A stretch of DNA of 64,000 nt, from assembly GCA_938020445.1 (NCBI GenBank), contig CALIIC010000093.1:1-64000 (forward strand), in the 5' to 3' direction. Each line of letters begins with the position of its first letter. Within the stretch, counting starts at the first letter, position 1. A model generated the notes under the pieces. It was not told the origin of the DNA. It did no database searches and was given only the letters and a program-made list of their open reading frames with translations. Both the position numbers and the translations under genes were made by a program. Of this stretch, positions 1-9,737 are shown piece after piece. The stretch comes from an uncultured Flavobacteriaceae bacterium (GTDB lineage: Bacteria; Bacteroidota; Bacteroidia; Flavobacteriales; Flavobacteriaceae).

Positions 1-499
1 TACTACCAAGCAATGTTTTCATCTTTTCGACAATATCATATGCGGCTGGACAAATGGCTACATTTTTCATCGTCAGATGTGCAATTTGCTGAAACTTTTT
101 TCGGTCTGTGTGCGGGAACTCCCTGCAAGCTTTCGGACGCACGTCGTATATAGAACAATAGTTGTCACTTCCTAAAAAAGAACAGGGTACTTGCTGCAGC
201 ACATAATCGTTCTCCTCATCGACCCGTAGATAAGTTGCTATAAATTGTTGGGGTTTTAAACGAAGATGCTTGGAAATCCGTTCAATATCGGCATTGGTAA
301 ACAAGGGGCCCGTTGTTTTGCAACAGTTGGCGCACTCGAGACAATCCGTTTTTTGGAATACCTCCTCGTGCAATTCTTGCATCACATAGTCTAATTTTTT
401 CGGCGGTTTCTTCTTAAGTTTTGTAAAGAACTTCTTGTTTTCTGTCTGTTTCTCCTGGGCTTTTTTCGGAAGCTCCCTCAATCGCTTTTCCATTTTCAT
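1..499 (-). CDS. YkgJ-family cysteine cluster protein (Fe-S/zinc), 3' end outside window
   Basis: Reverse-strand reading from ATG at 499 gives MKMEKRLRELPKKAQEKQ...FQKTDCLECANCCKTTGPLF...; CxxCxxCC cluster typical of YkgJ/UPF0153; no stop before window edge. Confidence 0.8.
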   Translation of the reverse strand, partial: MKMEKRLRELPKKAQEKQTENKKFFTKLKKKPPKKLDYVMQELHEEVFQKTDCLECANCCKTTGPLFTNADIERISKHLRLKPQQFIATYLRVDEENDYVLQQVPCSFLGSDNYCSIYDVRPKACREFPHTDRKKFQQIAHLTMKNVAICPAAYDIVEKMKTLLGS

Positions 500-662
500 A
501 CTTTTAAAGACCCATTATTCAGTTTCGCATGCATCGCACCTAGTTCCCCATATAATAAGCTGTACCCTTAAACATGAAATACGTGTTAAAAGGCAGGTAA
601 CGCTAAAATTCATTTTATTTATCGCCTAAAAAAACCACTTTTGCAGGCAAAGTACAAAATAA

Positions 663-1370
663 ATGGCCACAGATATTTTTGGAAAAGCATTGATCGACTA
701 TCAAAACGGTAACTATACCGAAGATATCCGAACCTTTTCTTCCCTGGAGGAAGAAGATAAAATGCCGCTACCCTATTTGTTCAGAACCTACGAAGAAATG
801 CCCTTATTGGAACAAAAGGCCCTGGCACGTTCCTCAGGAACCGTTCTTGACATTGGTTGTGGTGCTGGTAGCCATAGTTTATACCTGCAAAACCAAGGTT
901 TCGATGTCACCGCCTTGGATAGTTCCGCAGGTGCTATTGAAACCTGCCTATTACGAGGCGTTTTACAAACGATTTTAGGGGATATACATTCATATAACAC
1001 AAAAAAATTTGACACCCTGCTCCTCTTAATGAACGGTATCGGTATCGTTGGCCAATATGAAAATCTGAACTCGTTTTTGGCGCAGCTGAAACAGCTTCTA
1101 CGACCTAAAGGGCAGATTTTAGTAGACTCTAGCGATATCATCTATATGTTCGAGGAAGAAGGTGACGAATTGCCCGCAACCCATTACTATGGGGAAGTAC
1201 AGTTCCAAATGGAGTACAAAGGACAAAAAAGCGCTCCTTTTTCCTGGTTGTATCTAAAATTTGAGGATTTAAAACGGGCCGCGGAAGCACAAAACTTGAA
1301 ATGTGAACTGATAGCTAAAGGCGAACATTACGACTATTTAGCAAGATTAAGCCCGGCTGTATATAGCTAG
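663..1370 (+). CDS. class I SAM-dependent methyltransferase
   Basis: LDIGCGAGSHSLYLQNQGFDVTALD motif I region. Confidence 0.85.
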   Translation: MATDIFGKALIDYQNGNYTEDIRTFSSLEEEDKMPLPYLFRTYEEMPLLEQKALARSSGTVLDIGCGAGSHSLYLQNQGFDVTALDSSAGAIETCLLRGVLQTILGDIHSYNTKKFDTLLLLMNGIGIVGQYENLNSFLAQLKQLLRPKGQILVDSSDIIYMFEEEGDELPATHYYGEVQFQMEYKGQKSAPFSWLYLKFEDLKRAAEAQNLKCELIAKGEHYDYLARLSPAVYS

Positions 1371-1476
1371 GCACGTTTTTTGCGTTATCTTAGAACATTC
1401 AATATCGGATATGCTATGAAATGCCCCAAGCGGATGCCTGGGAAATTCAATCCGACTTTAAAAAAAATTGCTACAG

Positions 1477-2358
1477 ATGAAAAAATACAATTTTCCCCTG
1501 CTTGCCTTGTTTTTAAGTTTGGCCCTTGCCTGTTCTAAAAATGACGACAATGGTCCCGCGAACCCTCCCCAATCAGTAGACAAAAGTGCTAATTTGTTGG
1601 GAACGGGTGATTCTGCCAACGATATTCTATCAAATGGAACCTTCGATAAGCTCCTAGTTGAAATTGCGTATGTGGAAGGTTTTAGACCTGCTCCGGCATC
1701 CATCGCTTCATTTGAATCCTATCTAAAAGAACACACTTTTAAGGAAAATATTGAGGTAGTTTACAATGAATTGCCTTCTCCTGATAAAGAAACGCTGAGC
1801 ATTCAGGAAATCGCCGAGCTCGAAAGCGAAAATAGAACAGCTTACAATGATGGGAAGACCTTGGCTATTTATATTTATTTCGCCGATGCCCCTTCTGACG
1901 ATGATGATGAAGACCAAGGACTGGTAACATTGGGTGCAGTGTACCGTAACACTTCGATGGTTATTCATGAAATTACCGTTGTGCGCTTGGCAGGCCGTAG
2001 CCTTGTCATTACGGAAACCGATGTAGAAGTGGCGACCTTGAACCATGAATTTGGTCACCTGTTCGGACTCGTAAATTTAGGGTCTACCCCTGTAAATAAT
2101 CATGAAGACCCTGAGGCAAGAAATCATTGTGATGTTCAAGGTTGTTTAATGCGTGCCGAACTGCAGTTTGGGGCCGCCGATAAATCTACTTTTGCAAGCA
2201 CTACCAAAAACGTTGAGGGAGATTTAAAAGTCGGTTGCCGGTTGAGTGGCGCCTCTGTCATGAATATGTTAACACGGCAAATAGCGAAAGGAAATAATGT
2301 TACTCCTTTGCTAGATGCAGAGTGCATGTTAGACCTACAAGCAAACGGAGGCAGGTAA
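1477..2358 (+). CDS. secreted zinc metalloprotease-like lipoprotein
   Basis: Lipoprotein signal (MKKYNFPLLALFLSLALAC); NHEFGHLFGLVNLG HExxH motif; ATG at 1477 preferred over upstream TTG at 1468. Confidence 0.75.
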   Translation: MKKYNFPLLALFLSLALACSKNDDNGPANPPQSVDKSANLLGTGDSANDILSNGTFDKLLVEIAYVEGFRPAPASIASFESYLKEHTFKENIEVVYNELPSPDKETLSIQEIAELESENRTAYNDGKTLAIYIYFADAPSDDDDEDQGLVTLGAVYRNTSMVIHEITVVRLAGRSLVITETDVEVATLNHEFGHLFGLVNLGSTPVNNHEDPEARNHCDVQGCLMRAELQFGAADKSTFASTTKNVEGDLKVGCRLSGASVMNMLTRQIAKGNNVTPLLDAECMLDLQANGGR

Positions 2359-2369
2359 GGCGATAGACC

Positions 2370-3629
2370 TTAGGAAAGTGACTTTTCCAATTTTTCGATT
2401 TTTTGTTGTAAAAAACGCTTTTCGACTTCCAATTTGGCAAGCCCTAAGGCGTCCAAGTAAAAATCGAGTGCTTTCCTGGGATGGTTTTCCATTGCATGCA
2501 TTTTACCCAATGCTGCAAAATACAAGTGGTTTTTTTCCAATCCCTTTAGGGATTCCACCTTCTCCATGGCTACTTTTCTTTCCCCCGAATAAAACAGCGC
2601 GATGTATCGGTTCAAAAGCACCAAGGTACTATCGTTTACAATTGACAAACCCTCATACAGGGTCAGAATGGTATTCCATGGTGTTTCGGCAAAGCTTGGA
2701 GCCGTACAGTGCAATGAGGCGATGCCCGCTTCATAATGATAGGAAGACCATTTTTCTGTTTTTCGGGCTGCATTGAAATAACGGATTCCCACTTGAATCG
2801 TTTTCTGGTCCCATAGGGACCTGTCTTGGTTTTCCAATAGAATGGGAATACCCTCAGCATCGGTGCGTGCTTCAAAACGGGCGCTATTAAAAAGCAACAA
2901 AGCATACAAGGCCATAGTATCGGCAGTGCCTATTCGCGGTTCTTCCAACAATGCCTTTAAAGTGCGCATGGCTTCCAAGCAAAGCTCCTTCCGAATCAGT
3001 TGGGATCCTGTAGAGGCACTGTAGCCCTCATTAAAAATCAAATATAAAATGCGATGTACCGTATTGATCCGTTCGTGCGATTGTAGTGCAAACGGCACTT
3101 TGAAAGGAATATTTTGGTCTTTAAGTTTTTGCTTGGCCCTTGAAAGCCCTTTTTTTACAGTTGCCAATTCCATATTCAAGGCTTTGGCGATTTCGGTCGT
3201 ATGAAAACCGATGGATGTTTTTAAAGTAAGTATGATTTGCGCTTTTACAGAGAGGATAGGATGGCAGGTGGCAAAGAGCAAGCGAAGCTGGCTATCCTTT
3301 ATCTCATGTGGTAAAAAGAGCTGCGCTAACCTTTGTGACCGAGATGGGGCCAAGTGATGTTCCGAAAGTTCTGAATAGCGAGTACTTTTTTTTTGTATCG
3401 CATTGATTGTCTTATTCTTGCAGACCTTAAACAACCAAGCCGGTGTTTGCTTTGGCAATCCATTTTCAGACCAGTTTTTTAATGCGGCATAAAACGTATC
3501 CTGAACGATATCCTCTGCCAAATTAATTTCCGATAATTGAAAAAAAGAAACCAAGGAAGCGACCAATTTTCCGTAGTACAGACGGTACAATTGGTCCACT
3601 TCCTGTTGAATATTATTCGGTACAATCAA
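2370..3629 (-). CDS. ECF RNA polymerase sigma factor, ECF42-like with long C-terminal extension
   Basis: Sigma-70 region 2/4 (DIVQDTFYAALKNW; GFHTTEIAKALNMELATVKKGLSRAKQKL) followed by TPR-like C-terminal domain; adjacent DGPF gene. Confidence 0.85.
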   Translation of the reverse strand: MIVPNNIQQEVDQLYRLYYGKLVASLVSFFQLSEINLAEDIVQDTFYAALKNWSENGLPKQTPAWLFKVCKNKTINAIQKKSTRYSELSEHHLAPSRSQRLAQLFLPHEIKDSQLRLLFATCHPILSVKAQIILTLKTSIGFHTTEIAKALNMELATVKKGLSRAKQKLKDQNIPFKVPFALQSHERINTVHRILYLIFNEGYSASTGSQLIRKELCLEAMRTLKALLEEPRIGTADTMALYALLLFNSARFEARTDAEGIPILLENQDRSLWDQKTIQVGIRYFNAARKTEKWSSYHYEAGIASLHCTAPSFAETPWNTILTLYEGLSIVNDSTLVLLNRYIALFYSGERKVAMEKVESLKGLEKNHLYFAALGKMHAMENHPRKALDFYLDALGLAKLEVEKRFLQQKIEKLEKSLS

Positions 3630-3630
3630 A

Positions 3631-3969
3631 TTAATACTTCATTACGGGGCGTACCTCAACAGCACCACCATTCTTAAAAACCGGGCATTTCTTGGCAATC
3701 ACAACCGCTTGATCAATAGTGGTAGCCTGTACAAGAATATAGCCGGTCACCGCCTCTTTCGATTCGATAAATGGTCCGTCGGAATGTACGGCATCCTTTG
3801 TGATATAACGGCCTTCAGGGTCTAATGGATCACCGGAAATATAGTTTCCTGTCTTGCCCATTTCTTCTACCCATTCCATGTACTCCTTTATATCAGCTTG
3901 TACCTCGGTTTCCGACATTTGGGACATGGCCGCGGCATCTTCCCGAATTAAAATCATAAAATTTTTCAT
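3631..3969 (-). CDS. YCII/DGPF-domain protein
   Basis: DGPFIESKEAVTGYILVQATTIDQAVVIAKKCP motif; 1 bp upstream of the ECF gene. Confidence 0.85.
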   Translation of the reverse strand: MKNFMILIREDAAAMSQMSETEVQADIKEYMEWVEEMGKTGNYISGDPLDPEGRYITKDAVHSDGPFIESKEAVTGYILVQATTIDQAVVIAKKCPVFKNGGAVEVRPVMKY

Positions 3970-4056
3970 ATTAAAATTATGTATTGGTTCGCACTATAGA
4001 CAGTTCACCTTAAAAATAAGGGACAAAAATTAAAAAAAAATGTACCTTAGGGATAG

Positions 4057-4437
4057 ATGCGTGAAACGATCAACATAACGGAAAGGTCCCAAATTTGGAT
4101 CGCACTCTCGGACTTGTACCTCGATACGGAACTTCAAGAGTATACCTATCATCATATTGCCAAGATCATAGCGGAAAGTTCGTATACCTTTTCACAAGTA
4201 CGACAAATTGACAAAGCGGAGGTATTTCCCGTACTGTATCCGAACATGATAAGTGCGATTGGTGTTTGGGATGGGTTTCACAATACCTGGTTGATCGAAA
4301 CCATTCAGAAAAAAATAGCCCAGAAAAACTTCTTAAATAACATCAGTAGAAGCCTAACGTATCTGCTATTTAAAAAAACGTTTGCGGCCGATTGGGAAAA
4401 AATACGCGATTCGCTGCCTCCTAAAGACAAGGCTTAG
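4057..4437 (+). CDS. DUF7079-like hypothetical protein
   Basis: Intact ORF; ERSQIWIALSDLYLDTEL...EVFPVLYPNMISAIGVWDGF pattern. Confidence 0.6.
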   Translation: MRETINITERSQIWIALSDLYLDTELQEYTYHHIAKIIAESSYTFSQVRQIDKAEVFPVLYPNMISAIGVWDGFHNTWLIETIQKKIAQKNFLNNISRSLTYLLFKKTFAADWEKIRDSLPPKDKA

Positions 4438-4460
4438 CCTGTTCTTTTCTACTATAATAC

Positions 4461-5093
4461 CTAAGGGATATTGAGGTATTTATGCGTTTGCAGAGACACC
4501 TTCCATTTTGGATTTTGCATCACATAATCAACGATTAACGGCGTTACTTTGTCGCGCACACTCCACTCAGGTTGCAGATAGAGAATACAATTCTTGCCGA
4601 CCTGCGCCGCCTGCTCCTCGGCAAAAATCAAATCGTGTTTGTTGTACACGATTACTTTCAGTTCATGCGCTTTTTGATACACCTCCGCAACTGGAAGCTT
4701 ATTCTTCTTGGGCGATAGGCAAATCCAATCCCAATTACCTGACAACGTATAGGCCCCGGAGGTTTCTATATGGGTCTGTAACTTTTTTTCCTTGAGTGCT
4801 CGGGTCAATGGGGCCATATCCCACATAAGCGGTTCCCCGCCAGTCACAACAATGGTATCTGAAAATTTCGCAGCATTTCCTACAATCTTCTCTATGGCTG
4901 TTGGCGGATGTATATCCGCATCCCAACTTTCCTTCACATCGCACCAATGGCACCCCACATCACATCCTCCGATACGAATAAAATAAGCAGCGGTACCTTT
5001 ATGAAAACCTTCTCCCTGAATGGTATAAAATTCCTCCATTAGTGGCAGCATAAGGCCTTTATCTACCCATTTTGAAACATCCTTCTTAAGCAT
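4461..5093 (-). CDS. queE: 7-carboxy-7-deazaguanine synthase QueE
   Basis: Radical SAM EEFYTIQGEGFHKGTAAYFIRIGGCDVGCHWCDVKESWD; start set at 5093 because the upstream extension is translated low-complexity repeat. Confidence 0.9.
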   Translation of the reverse strand: MLKKDVSKWVDKGLMLPLMEEFYTIQGEGFHKGTAAYFIRIGGCDVGCHWCDVKESWDADIHPPTAIEKIVGNAAKFSDTIVVTGGEPLMWDMAPLTRALKEKKLQTHIETSGAYTLSGNWDWICLSPKKNKLPVAEVYQKAHELKVIVYNKHDLIFAEEQAAQVGKNCILYLQPEWSVRDKVTPLIVDYVMQNPKWKVSLQTHKYLNIP

Positions 5094-5114
5094 CTGGCAA
5101 AGATAGGCGTTGCT

Positions 5115-5159
5115 TTCAAATACAAATACAAATTCAAACACAAATTCAAGTTCAAATTC
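5115..5159. repeat. CAAAYT/ACAAAT-type hexamer array
   Basis: TTCAAATACAAATACAAATTCAAACACAAATTCAAGTTCAAATTC. Confidence 0.8.
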
Positions 5160-5212
5160 GTAAAAGGAACATCCATAAGCGTTCAAACTACATAACCTTA
5201 GGGTTCTTTGTT

Positions 5213-5340
5213 TTCCTCTTTGTTCTCCTTTCTCTTTTCTCTTTCCTCTATTCTATATTCTCCATCCTCCGTTCTCTGTTCTCTTTAAGCTTTTCATCCT
5301 TTGTTCCCTCATCTTTTCCCTTCCTTTTCTTTCCTTCTCA
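5213..5340. repeat. Pyrimidine-rich degenerate heptamer array (NTTCTCT type)
   Basis: TTTCTCT TTTCTCT TTCCTCT ATTCTAT ATTCTCC ATCCTCC GTTCTCT GTTCTCT. Confidence 0.7.
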
Positions 5341-5432
5341 TTTATTGCAAAAGTGGCTACAATTTAACCATGGTGGTTAAAAAGCTGTTTCATTATGCAA
5401 TTTTGCCCTATTTTTATACCAAATTCAAACCA

Positions 5433-6941
5433 ATGAGCAACAAAGACGATTTCTTCGCACATATTGAGAAAGGATACACAACCAAGGGAGATTTTATCAA
5501 TATGGGCGCGGCAATGTTAGATGGTGAAGCAATGACCAATGCATTTGTAAAAATTCCTCTAAAAACCTTGAACCGTCACGGTCTTATTGCCGGTGCGACC
5601 GGTACCGGAAAAACCAAGACCTTGCAGGTTTTGGCGGAAAACCTTTCGAATAAAGGGGTTCCCGTTCTATTAATGGACCTCAAAGGAGATTTGAGCGGAC
5701 TTGCACAACCAAGTCCAGGACACGCAAAAATAGACGAACGTCATGCGAAAATTGGTTTTCCTTTTGAAGCAAGTAATTTCCCAGTTGAAATCTTGTCCTT
5801 ATCAGAACAGGATGGGGTTAAATTAAGGGCGACAGTCTCTGAATTTGGTCCTGTGTTGCTTTCTCGGATTTTGGACCTTAGCGAGACTCAATCGGGTATT
5901 GTTGCCGTAATCTTCAAGTATTGCGATGATAATAAAATGCCGTTGTTAGATTTAAAAGACTTTAAAAAGGTATTGAACTATGCTACCGGGGCCGGAAAAA
6001 AGGAGTTCACGGAAGCCTATGGAAGGATACACACTAGTTCTACCGGAACCATACTTCGTAAGGTCATTGAACTTGAGCAGCAGGGTGCTGAACTCTTTTT
6101 TGGTGAAAAATCCTTTGAGGTGGAAGACCTCACACGAATTGATGAAAAGGGTCGCGGGTTTATTAGTATTTTACGCCTGACAGATATTCAAGATCGGCCG
6201 AAATTGTTCTCAACGTTTATGTTAAGCCTTTTGGCAGAAATATATGCTACTTTTCCAGAACAGGGAGATAGTGACCAGCCAGAACTCATCCTATTCATAG
6301 ATGAGGCCCACCTGATTTTCAATGAAGCTTCCAAAGCACTCTTGGATCAAATAGAAAGTATTGTGAAGCTCATTCGTTCGAAAGGAATTGGGCTGTACTT
6401 TGTGACGCAAAACCCTACGGACGTTCCCAACGCGGTACTTTCGCAACTAGGGCTAAAGGTGCAACATGCCTTGCGTGCGTTTACTGCCAGAGATCGCAAG
6501 GCCATAAAACTCACTGCAGAGAACTATCCCGAATCCGAATTTTATGATACCAAAGAAGTGCTGACAGCCCTTGGTATCGGTGAGGCTTTGATATCGGCGC
6601 TTGATGAAAAAGGCCGCCCAACTCCACTGGCAGCAACGCTATTGCGCGCTCCGATGAGCCGAATGGATGTATTGACCGCTGCAGAGCTAAAAGAAGTCAT
6701 TGGAAATTCAAAATTGGTCAAGAAGTACAACGAGGTCATTGATCGGGAAAGTGCCTACGAGATTTTGAACGAAAAAATAGAGAAAGCCGAAAAAGAGGCG
6801 GAAAAAGAAAAGGAACAACCCGCAGCTCGGAGACGTAGTACAAGTCGAAAAAGTACCCGCATGAATCCTGTAGTAAAAGTGCTTACCAGCGCCACCTTCA
6901 TCAGGGGCGTATTAGGAATACTTAAAAAAGTACTTCGCTAA
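5433..6941 (+). CDS. HerA-like helicase/ATPase, DUF853 family
   Basis: Walker A GATGTGKTKTLQ, Walker B LILFIDEAHLIF; conserved start MSNKDDFFAHIEKGY. Confidence 0.85.
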   Translation: MSNKDDFFAHIEKGYTTKGDFINMGAAMLDGEAMTNAFVKIPLKTLNRHGLIAGATGTGKTKTLQVLAENLSNKGVPVLLMDLKGDLSGLAQPSPGHAKIDERHAKIGFPFEASNFPVEILSLSEQDGVKLRATVSEFGPVLLSRILDLSETQSGIVAVIFKYCDDNKMPLLDLKDFKKVLNYATGAGKKEFTEAYGRIHTSSTGTILRKVIELEQQGAELFFGEKSFEVEDLTRIDEKGRGFISILRLTDIQDRPKLFSTFMLSLLAEIYATFPEQGDSDQPELILFIDEAHLIFNEASKALLDQIESIVKLIRSKGIGLYFVTQNPTDVPNAVLSQLGLKVQHALRAFTARDRKAIKLTAENYPESEFYDTKEVLTALGIGEALISALDEKGRPTPLAATLLRAPMSRMDVLTAAELKEVIGNSKLVKKYNEVIDRESAYEILNEKIEKAEKEAEKEKEQPAARRRSTSRKSTRMNPVVKVLTSATFIRGVLGILKKVLR

Positions 6942-6986
6942 TCTACCTTGTTCACCAAATCATCGATCATTAAACAAAACAACTCT

Positions 6987-7535
6987 ATGAAGCACACCAT
7001 TGCAATACTACTAGTAGCTCTCCTATTTCTCCAATGCAAAAAAGAAATAGATACCACCTGGTTAATCACCAACGGTACGGTAGGAGTACTTGCCAGAGAA
7101 AGTTTGGCAAGGGATATTGAATTGATCTATGCGAACGATTCAGTGGTAAAAGATACAACCAGTTTAAACCTTGGTAACAAAGCAAAAAAATTAAAAATTT
7201 TTGAAAAAGGCGGGAAACACCTCTTGACCTTAACCCCTAGCGCAGACAGTATTCCCACCATCGAAAATGTACGTTTTGAAGATGTACGGTATCAGACCGA
7301 AAAAGGAATCAGTACTGCTAGCAGCTTCAAGGATATCAAAGAAGCCTACACAATACGTAAATTGATCACCTCGACCAATAATGTCCTTATTCTGGTAAAA
7401 GAAAGTGATGTGTATTTCACGATTAGCAAAGAAGAACTTCCCAGTAGCCTACGGTATGCCGCCAGTGCCAATATTGAGGCCGTACAGATACCGGATAAGG
7501 CAAAAATCAAATACATGATGTTGGGGTGGGATTGA
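6987..7535 (+). CDS. hypothetical lipoprotein
   Basis: MKHTIAILLVALLFLQC lipobox. Confidence 0.65.
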   Translation: MKHTIAILLVALLFLQCKKEIDTTWLITNGTVGVLARESLARDIELIYANDSVVKDTTSLNLGNKAKKLKIFEKGGKHLLTLTPSADSIPTIENVRFEDVRYQTEKGISTASSFKDIKEAYTIRKLITSTNNVLILVKESDVYFTISKEELPSSLRYAASANIEAVQIPDKAKIKYMMLGWD

Positions 7536-7614
7536 CTTAAGTTCAAGTACAAGAATCAAGTGCAAGTTCGAGGCTCAGGGGCACGTTCGAAAGATGGGAA
7601 GCCATCACCAACGA

Positions 7615-8067
7615 TCAGCCTTTTCGAAAACGCTTTCGGTTTGAAATGACCGTATCGCTATAGGTTGTAGCCCATTCGCTTAATTCTATCAATTTTTGAA
7701 GATACGAATGCCCAAAATCAGTTAAATTGTATTCTACACGTACGGGAACCTCTGGAAACATGGTTCGGCAAAGATAGCCATCGGCCTCCAATACCTTCAA
7801 TCGCTCACTCAATACCTTGTTTGAAATACCGTAGACTCTTTTCTTCAAATGATTGAAACGCATTACCGGGTAGTACCCCAAATAGAGAATAATCAAAATA
7901 CTCCATTTATCAGACGCAAGGGCCATTACGTCGCGAATTGGGCAGTACTCCATTTCACGGCGATCCATATGACCGAACATTTTTTTTAGTTTTTCTGCGA
8001 CTTTAACTTTCTGATTTTCAGTAATAGTTTCCATTTCCATACTTGCTACAATTTTTATCACCTGCAA
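7615..8067 (-). CDS. HxlR-family transcriptional regulator
   Basis: CPIRDVMALASDKWSILIILYLGYYPVMRFNHLKKRVYGISNKVLSERLKVLEADGYL. Confidence 0.9.
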   Translation of the reverse strand: MQVIKIVASMEMETITENQKVKVAEKLKKMFGHMDRREMEYCPIRDVMALASDKWSILIILYLGYYPVMRFNHLKKRVYGISNKVLSERLKVLEADGYLCRTMFPEVPVRVEYNLTDFGHSYLQKLIELSEWATTYSDTVISNRKRFRKG

Positions 8068-8154
8068 ATTTCTCCTCCAAAATAGTTATTTTTGGTTTTA
8101 AATAAAGAGCAGGTTACCAAAAGTAACTTATTTTCAACAAACGAACAAAATACC

Positions 8155-8418
8155 ATGCCATTTGTAAATATCCGCACTTATAAAGGAGCATTGTCAGCTC
8201 ATGAAAAACGAGAACTACAAGAGAAAATCACCGATCTTTTAGTCACCTACGAAGGAAAGGGCAATCCAGAATTTCGAAAATTGGTCTGGGTAATGCTAGA
8301 GGAGGAAAACGCAGAAAATTGGATGTTGGGAGGCCATAACATTAAAGACCGTCTTGATACCAATCCACAATTCAAAGAAAACTATCTTCGCAATCTAAAT
8401 GAAAAGACTACTCAATAA
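8155..8418 (+). CDS. tautomerase-family (4-oxalocrotonate tautomerase-like) protein
   Basis: N-terminal MPFVNIRTYKG with Pro after Met (catalytic Pro1) supports start at 8155; divergent from HxlR gene. Confidence 0.75.
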   Translation: MPFVNIRTYKGALSAHEKRELQEKITDLLVTYEGKGNPEFRKLVWVMLEEENAENWMLGGHNIKDRLDTNPQFKENYLRNLNEKTTQ

Positions 8419-9238
8419 ACTAGTTCCAATGGGTTTTGGTGCCTATTTCAACATAGCCACCTTTATTGCTCGTGAAAAGACGGCAAAAAAAGCCTTTCTA
8501 CTCTTCTGTACTCCGCGAAAAGGGAGGGTGTTGCCCACGCAAAAGTCCTATTTAGAAAATGCAAAGGACACTATTATCGAGACCAACGGCATCGCCATAC
8601 AAACCTATCGCTGGCAAGGAAACGGGCCTACCATACTTTTAATGCATGGTTGGGAAAGCAATACCTTCCGTTGGCGTAATCTGGTTCCCAAACTAGTGGA
8701 AAAAGGGTTTAATATAGTAGCGATGGATGCTCCGGCCCACGGTTATTCGGGGAATAGCACCTTCAATGCGCCCATGTATGCCGATTGTGCACAAAAAATT
8801 ATAGAAACCTACGAACCTAAATTCGTAATCGGCCATTCTTTGGGTGGCATGACCATGATTTTTAACCAGTACAAGTATAAGAATAGTACTATTGAAAAAA
8901 TCGTAGCCTTGGGAGCTCCCTCCGAACTTGCTGATTTTATGAGACAATACCAACGTACGCTGCGGCTAAGTAAACGTCTCATGAACGATTTAGAAAAATA
9001 TTTTATCGCCCATTTTCAAATGCGCTTTGTAGACTTTTCTACCGCCACTTTTGCCAAATCCTTGGAAGTACAGGGCTTGTTGATCCATGACGAGTTTGAT
9101 GCCATTGCCCCTATTTGGTCCTCCGAATCGGTACATGCCAATTGGAAAGGGAGTCAATTTATAAGAACCAAAGGGTTAGGGCATTCCCTACATCAAGACA
9201 AGGTTCGAAATCAGATCATCGACTTCTTGAATTCCTAG
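8399..9238 (+). CDS. alpha/beta hydrolase
   Basis: LMHGWESNTFRWRNLVPKL; GHSLGGM nucleophile elbow; overlaps preceding gene by 20 bp. Confidence 0.85.
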   Translation: MKRLLNKLVPMGFGAYFNIATFIAREKTAKKAFLLFCTPRKGRVLPTQKSYLENAKDTIIETNGIAIQTYRWQGNGPTILLMHGWESNTFRWRNLVPKLVEKGFNIVAMDAPAHGYSGNSTFNAPMYADCAQKIIETYEPKFVIGHSLGGMTMIFNQYKYKNSTIEKIVALGAPSELADFMRQYQRTLRLSKRLMNDLEKYFIAHFQMRFVDFSTATFAKSLEVQGLLIHDEFDAIAPIWSSESVHANWKGSQFIRTKGLGHSLHQDKVRNQIIDFLNS

Positions 9239-9308
9239 GAAAGCAGTATTTTTACTATTCAATGGCTTGCTCGGCCATCCCGGGCAGCTTACCTAATTCG
9301 TTATTCGT

Positions 9309-9734
9309 ATGCAAGCTGTTACCCCTTTCCATATTGCTATTCCCGTTCATAACCTGGCCGAATGCCGTACTTTTTACCGAGATGTGCTAAACTGTGAGGA
9401 AGGTCGCAGTAGTGACCATTGGGTCGATTTTAATTTATTCGGGCACCAACTGGTCATTCATTTCAAAGAAAAAGAAATCGGCGAAGAGGTACACCACAAT
9501 GCAGTGGACGGCAAAGCGGTACCTGTACCCCATTACGGAGTGGTATTGCCATGGGATACCTTTGAAACATTTTCCAATGAATTACGTCAAAAGGGCGTTC
9601 AATTTGTCATTGAACCGTATGTACGTTTTGAAGGAGCGGTTGGCGAACAAGCGACTATGTTTTTTCTAGATCCGGCAGGAAACGCCCTTGAATTCAAAGC
9701 GTTTAAAGATATGGACCAACTGTTTGCTAAATAG
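9309..9734 (+). CDS. VOC-family (glyoxalase/dioxygenase fold) protein
   Basis: [28 protein letters not shown]...[15 protein letters not shown]. Confidence 0.85.
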   Translation: MQAVTPFHIAIPVHNLAECRTFYRDVLNCEEGRSSDHWVDFNLFGHQLVIHFKEKEIGEEVHHNAVDGKAVPVPHYGVVLPWDTFETFSNELRQKGVQFVIEPYVRFEGAVGEQATMFFLDPAGNALEFKAFKDMDQLFAK

Positions 9735-9737
9735 TAC

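Noticed and set aside
788-1141. Antisense ORF on minus strand and many similar ORFs opposite real genes (e.g. 54610-55206 +, 35767-36258 +, 35172-35657 +)
   Set aside because: Opposite clearly supported genes; compositions look like antisense translation with no recognisable domains
5094-5186. N-terminal extension of QueE (MNAYGCSFYEFELEFVFEFVFVFE...)
   Set aside because: Translated hexamer repeat; conserved QueE region starts after the ATG at 5093
8087-8094. TATTTTTG, a Bacteroidota -7 box candidate (TAnnTTTG) between hxlR-type gene and tautomerase
   Set aside because: No convincing -33 TTG at the right distance; too weak alone to call a promoter
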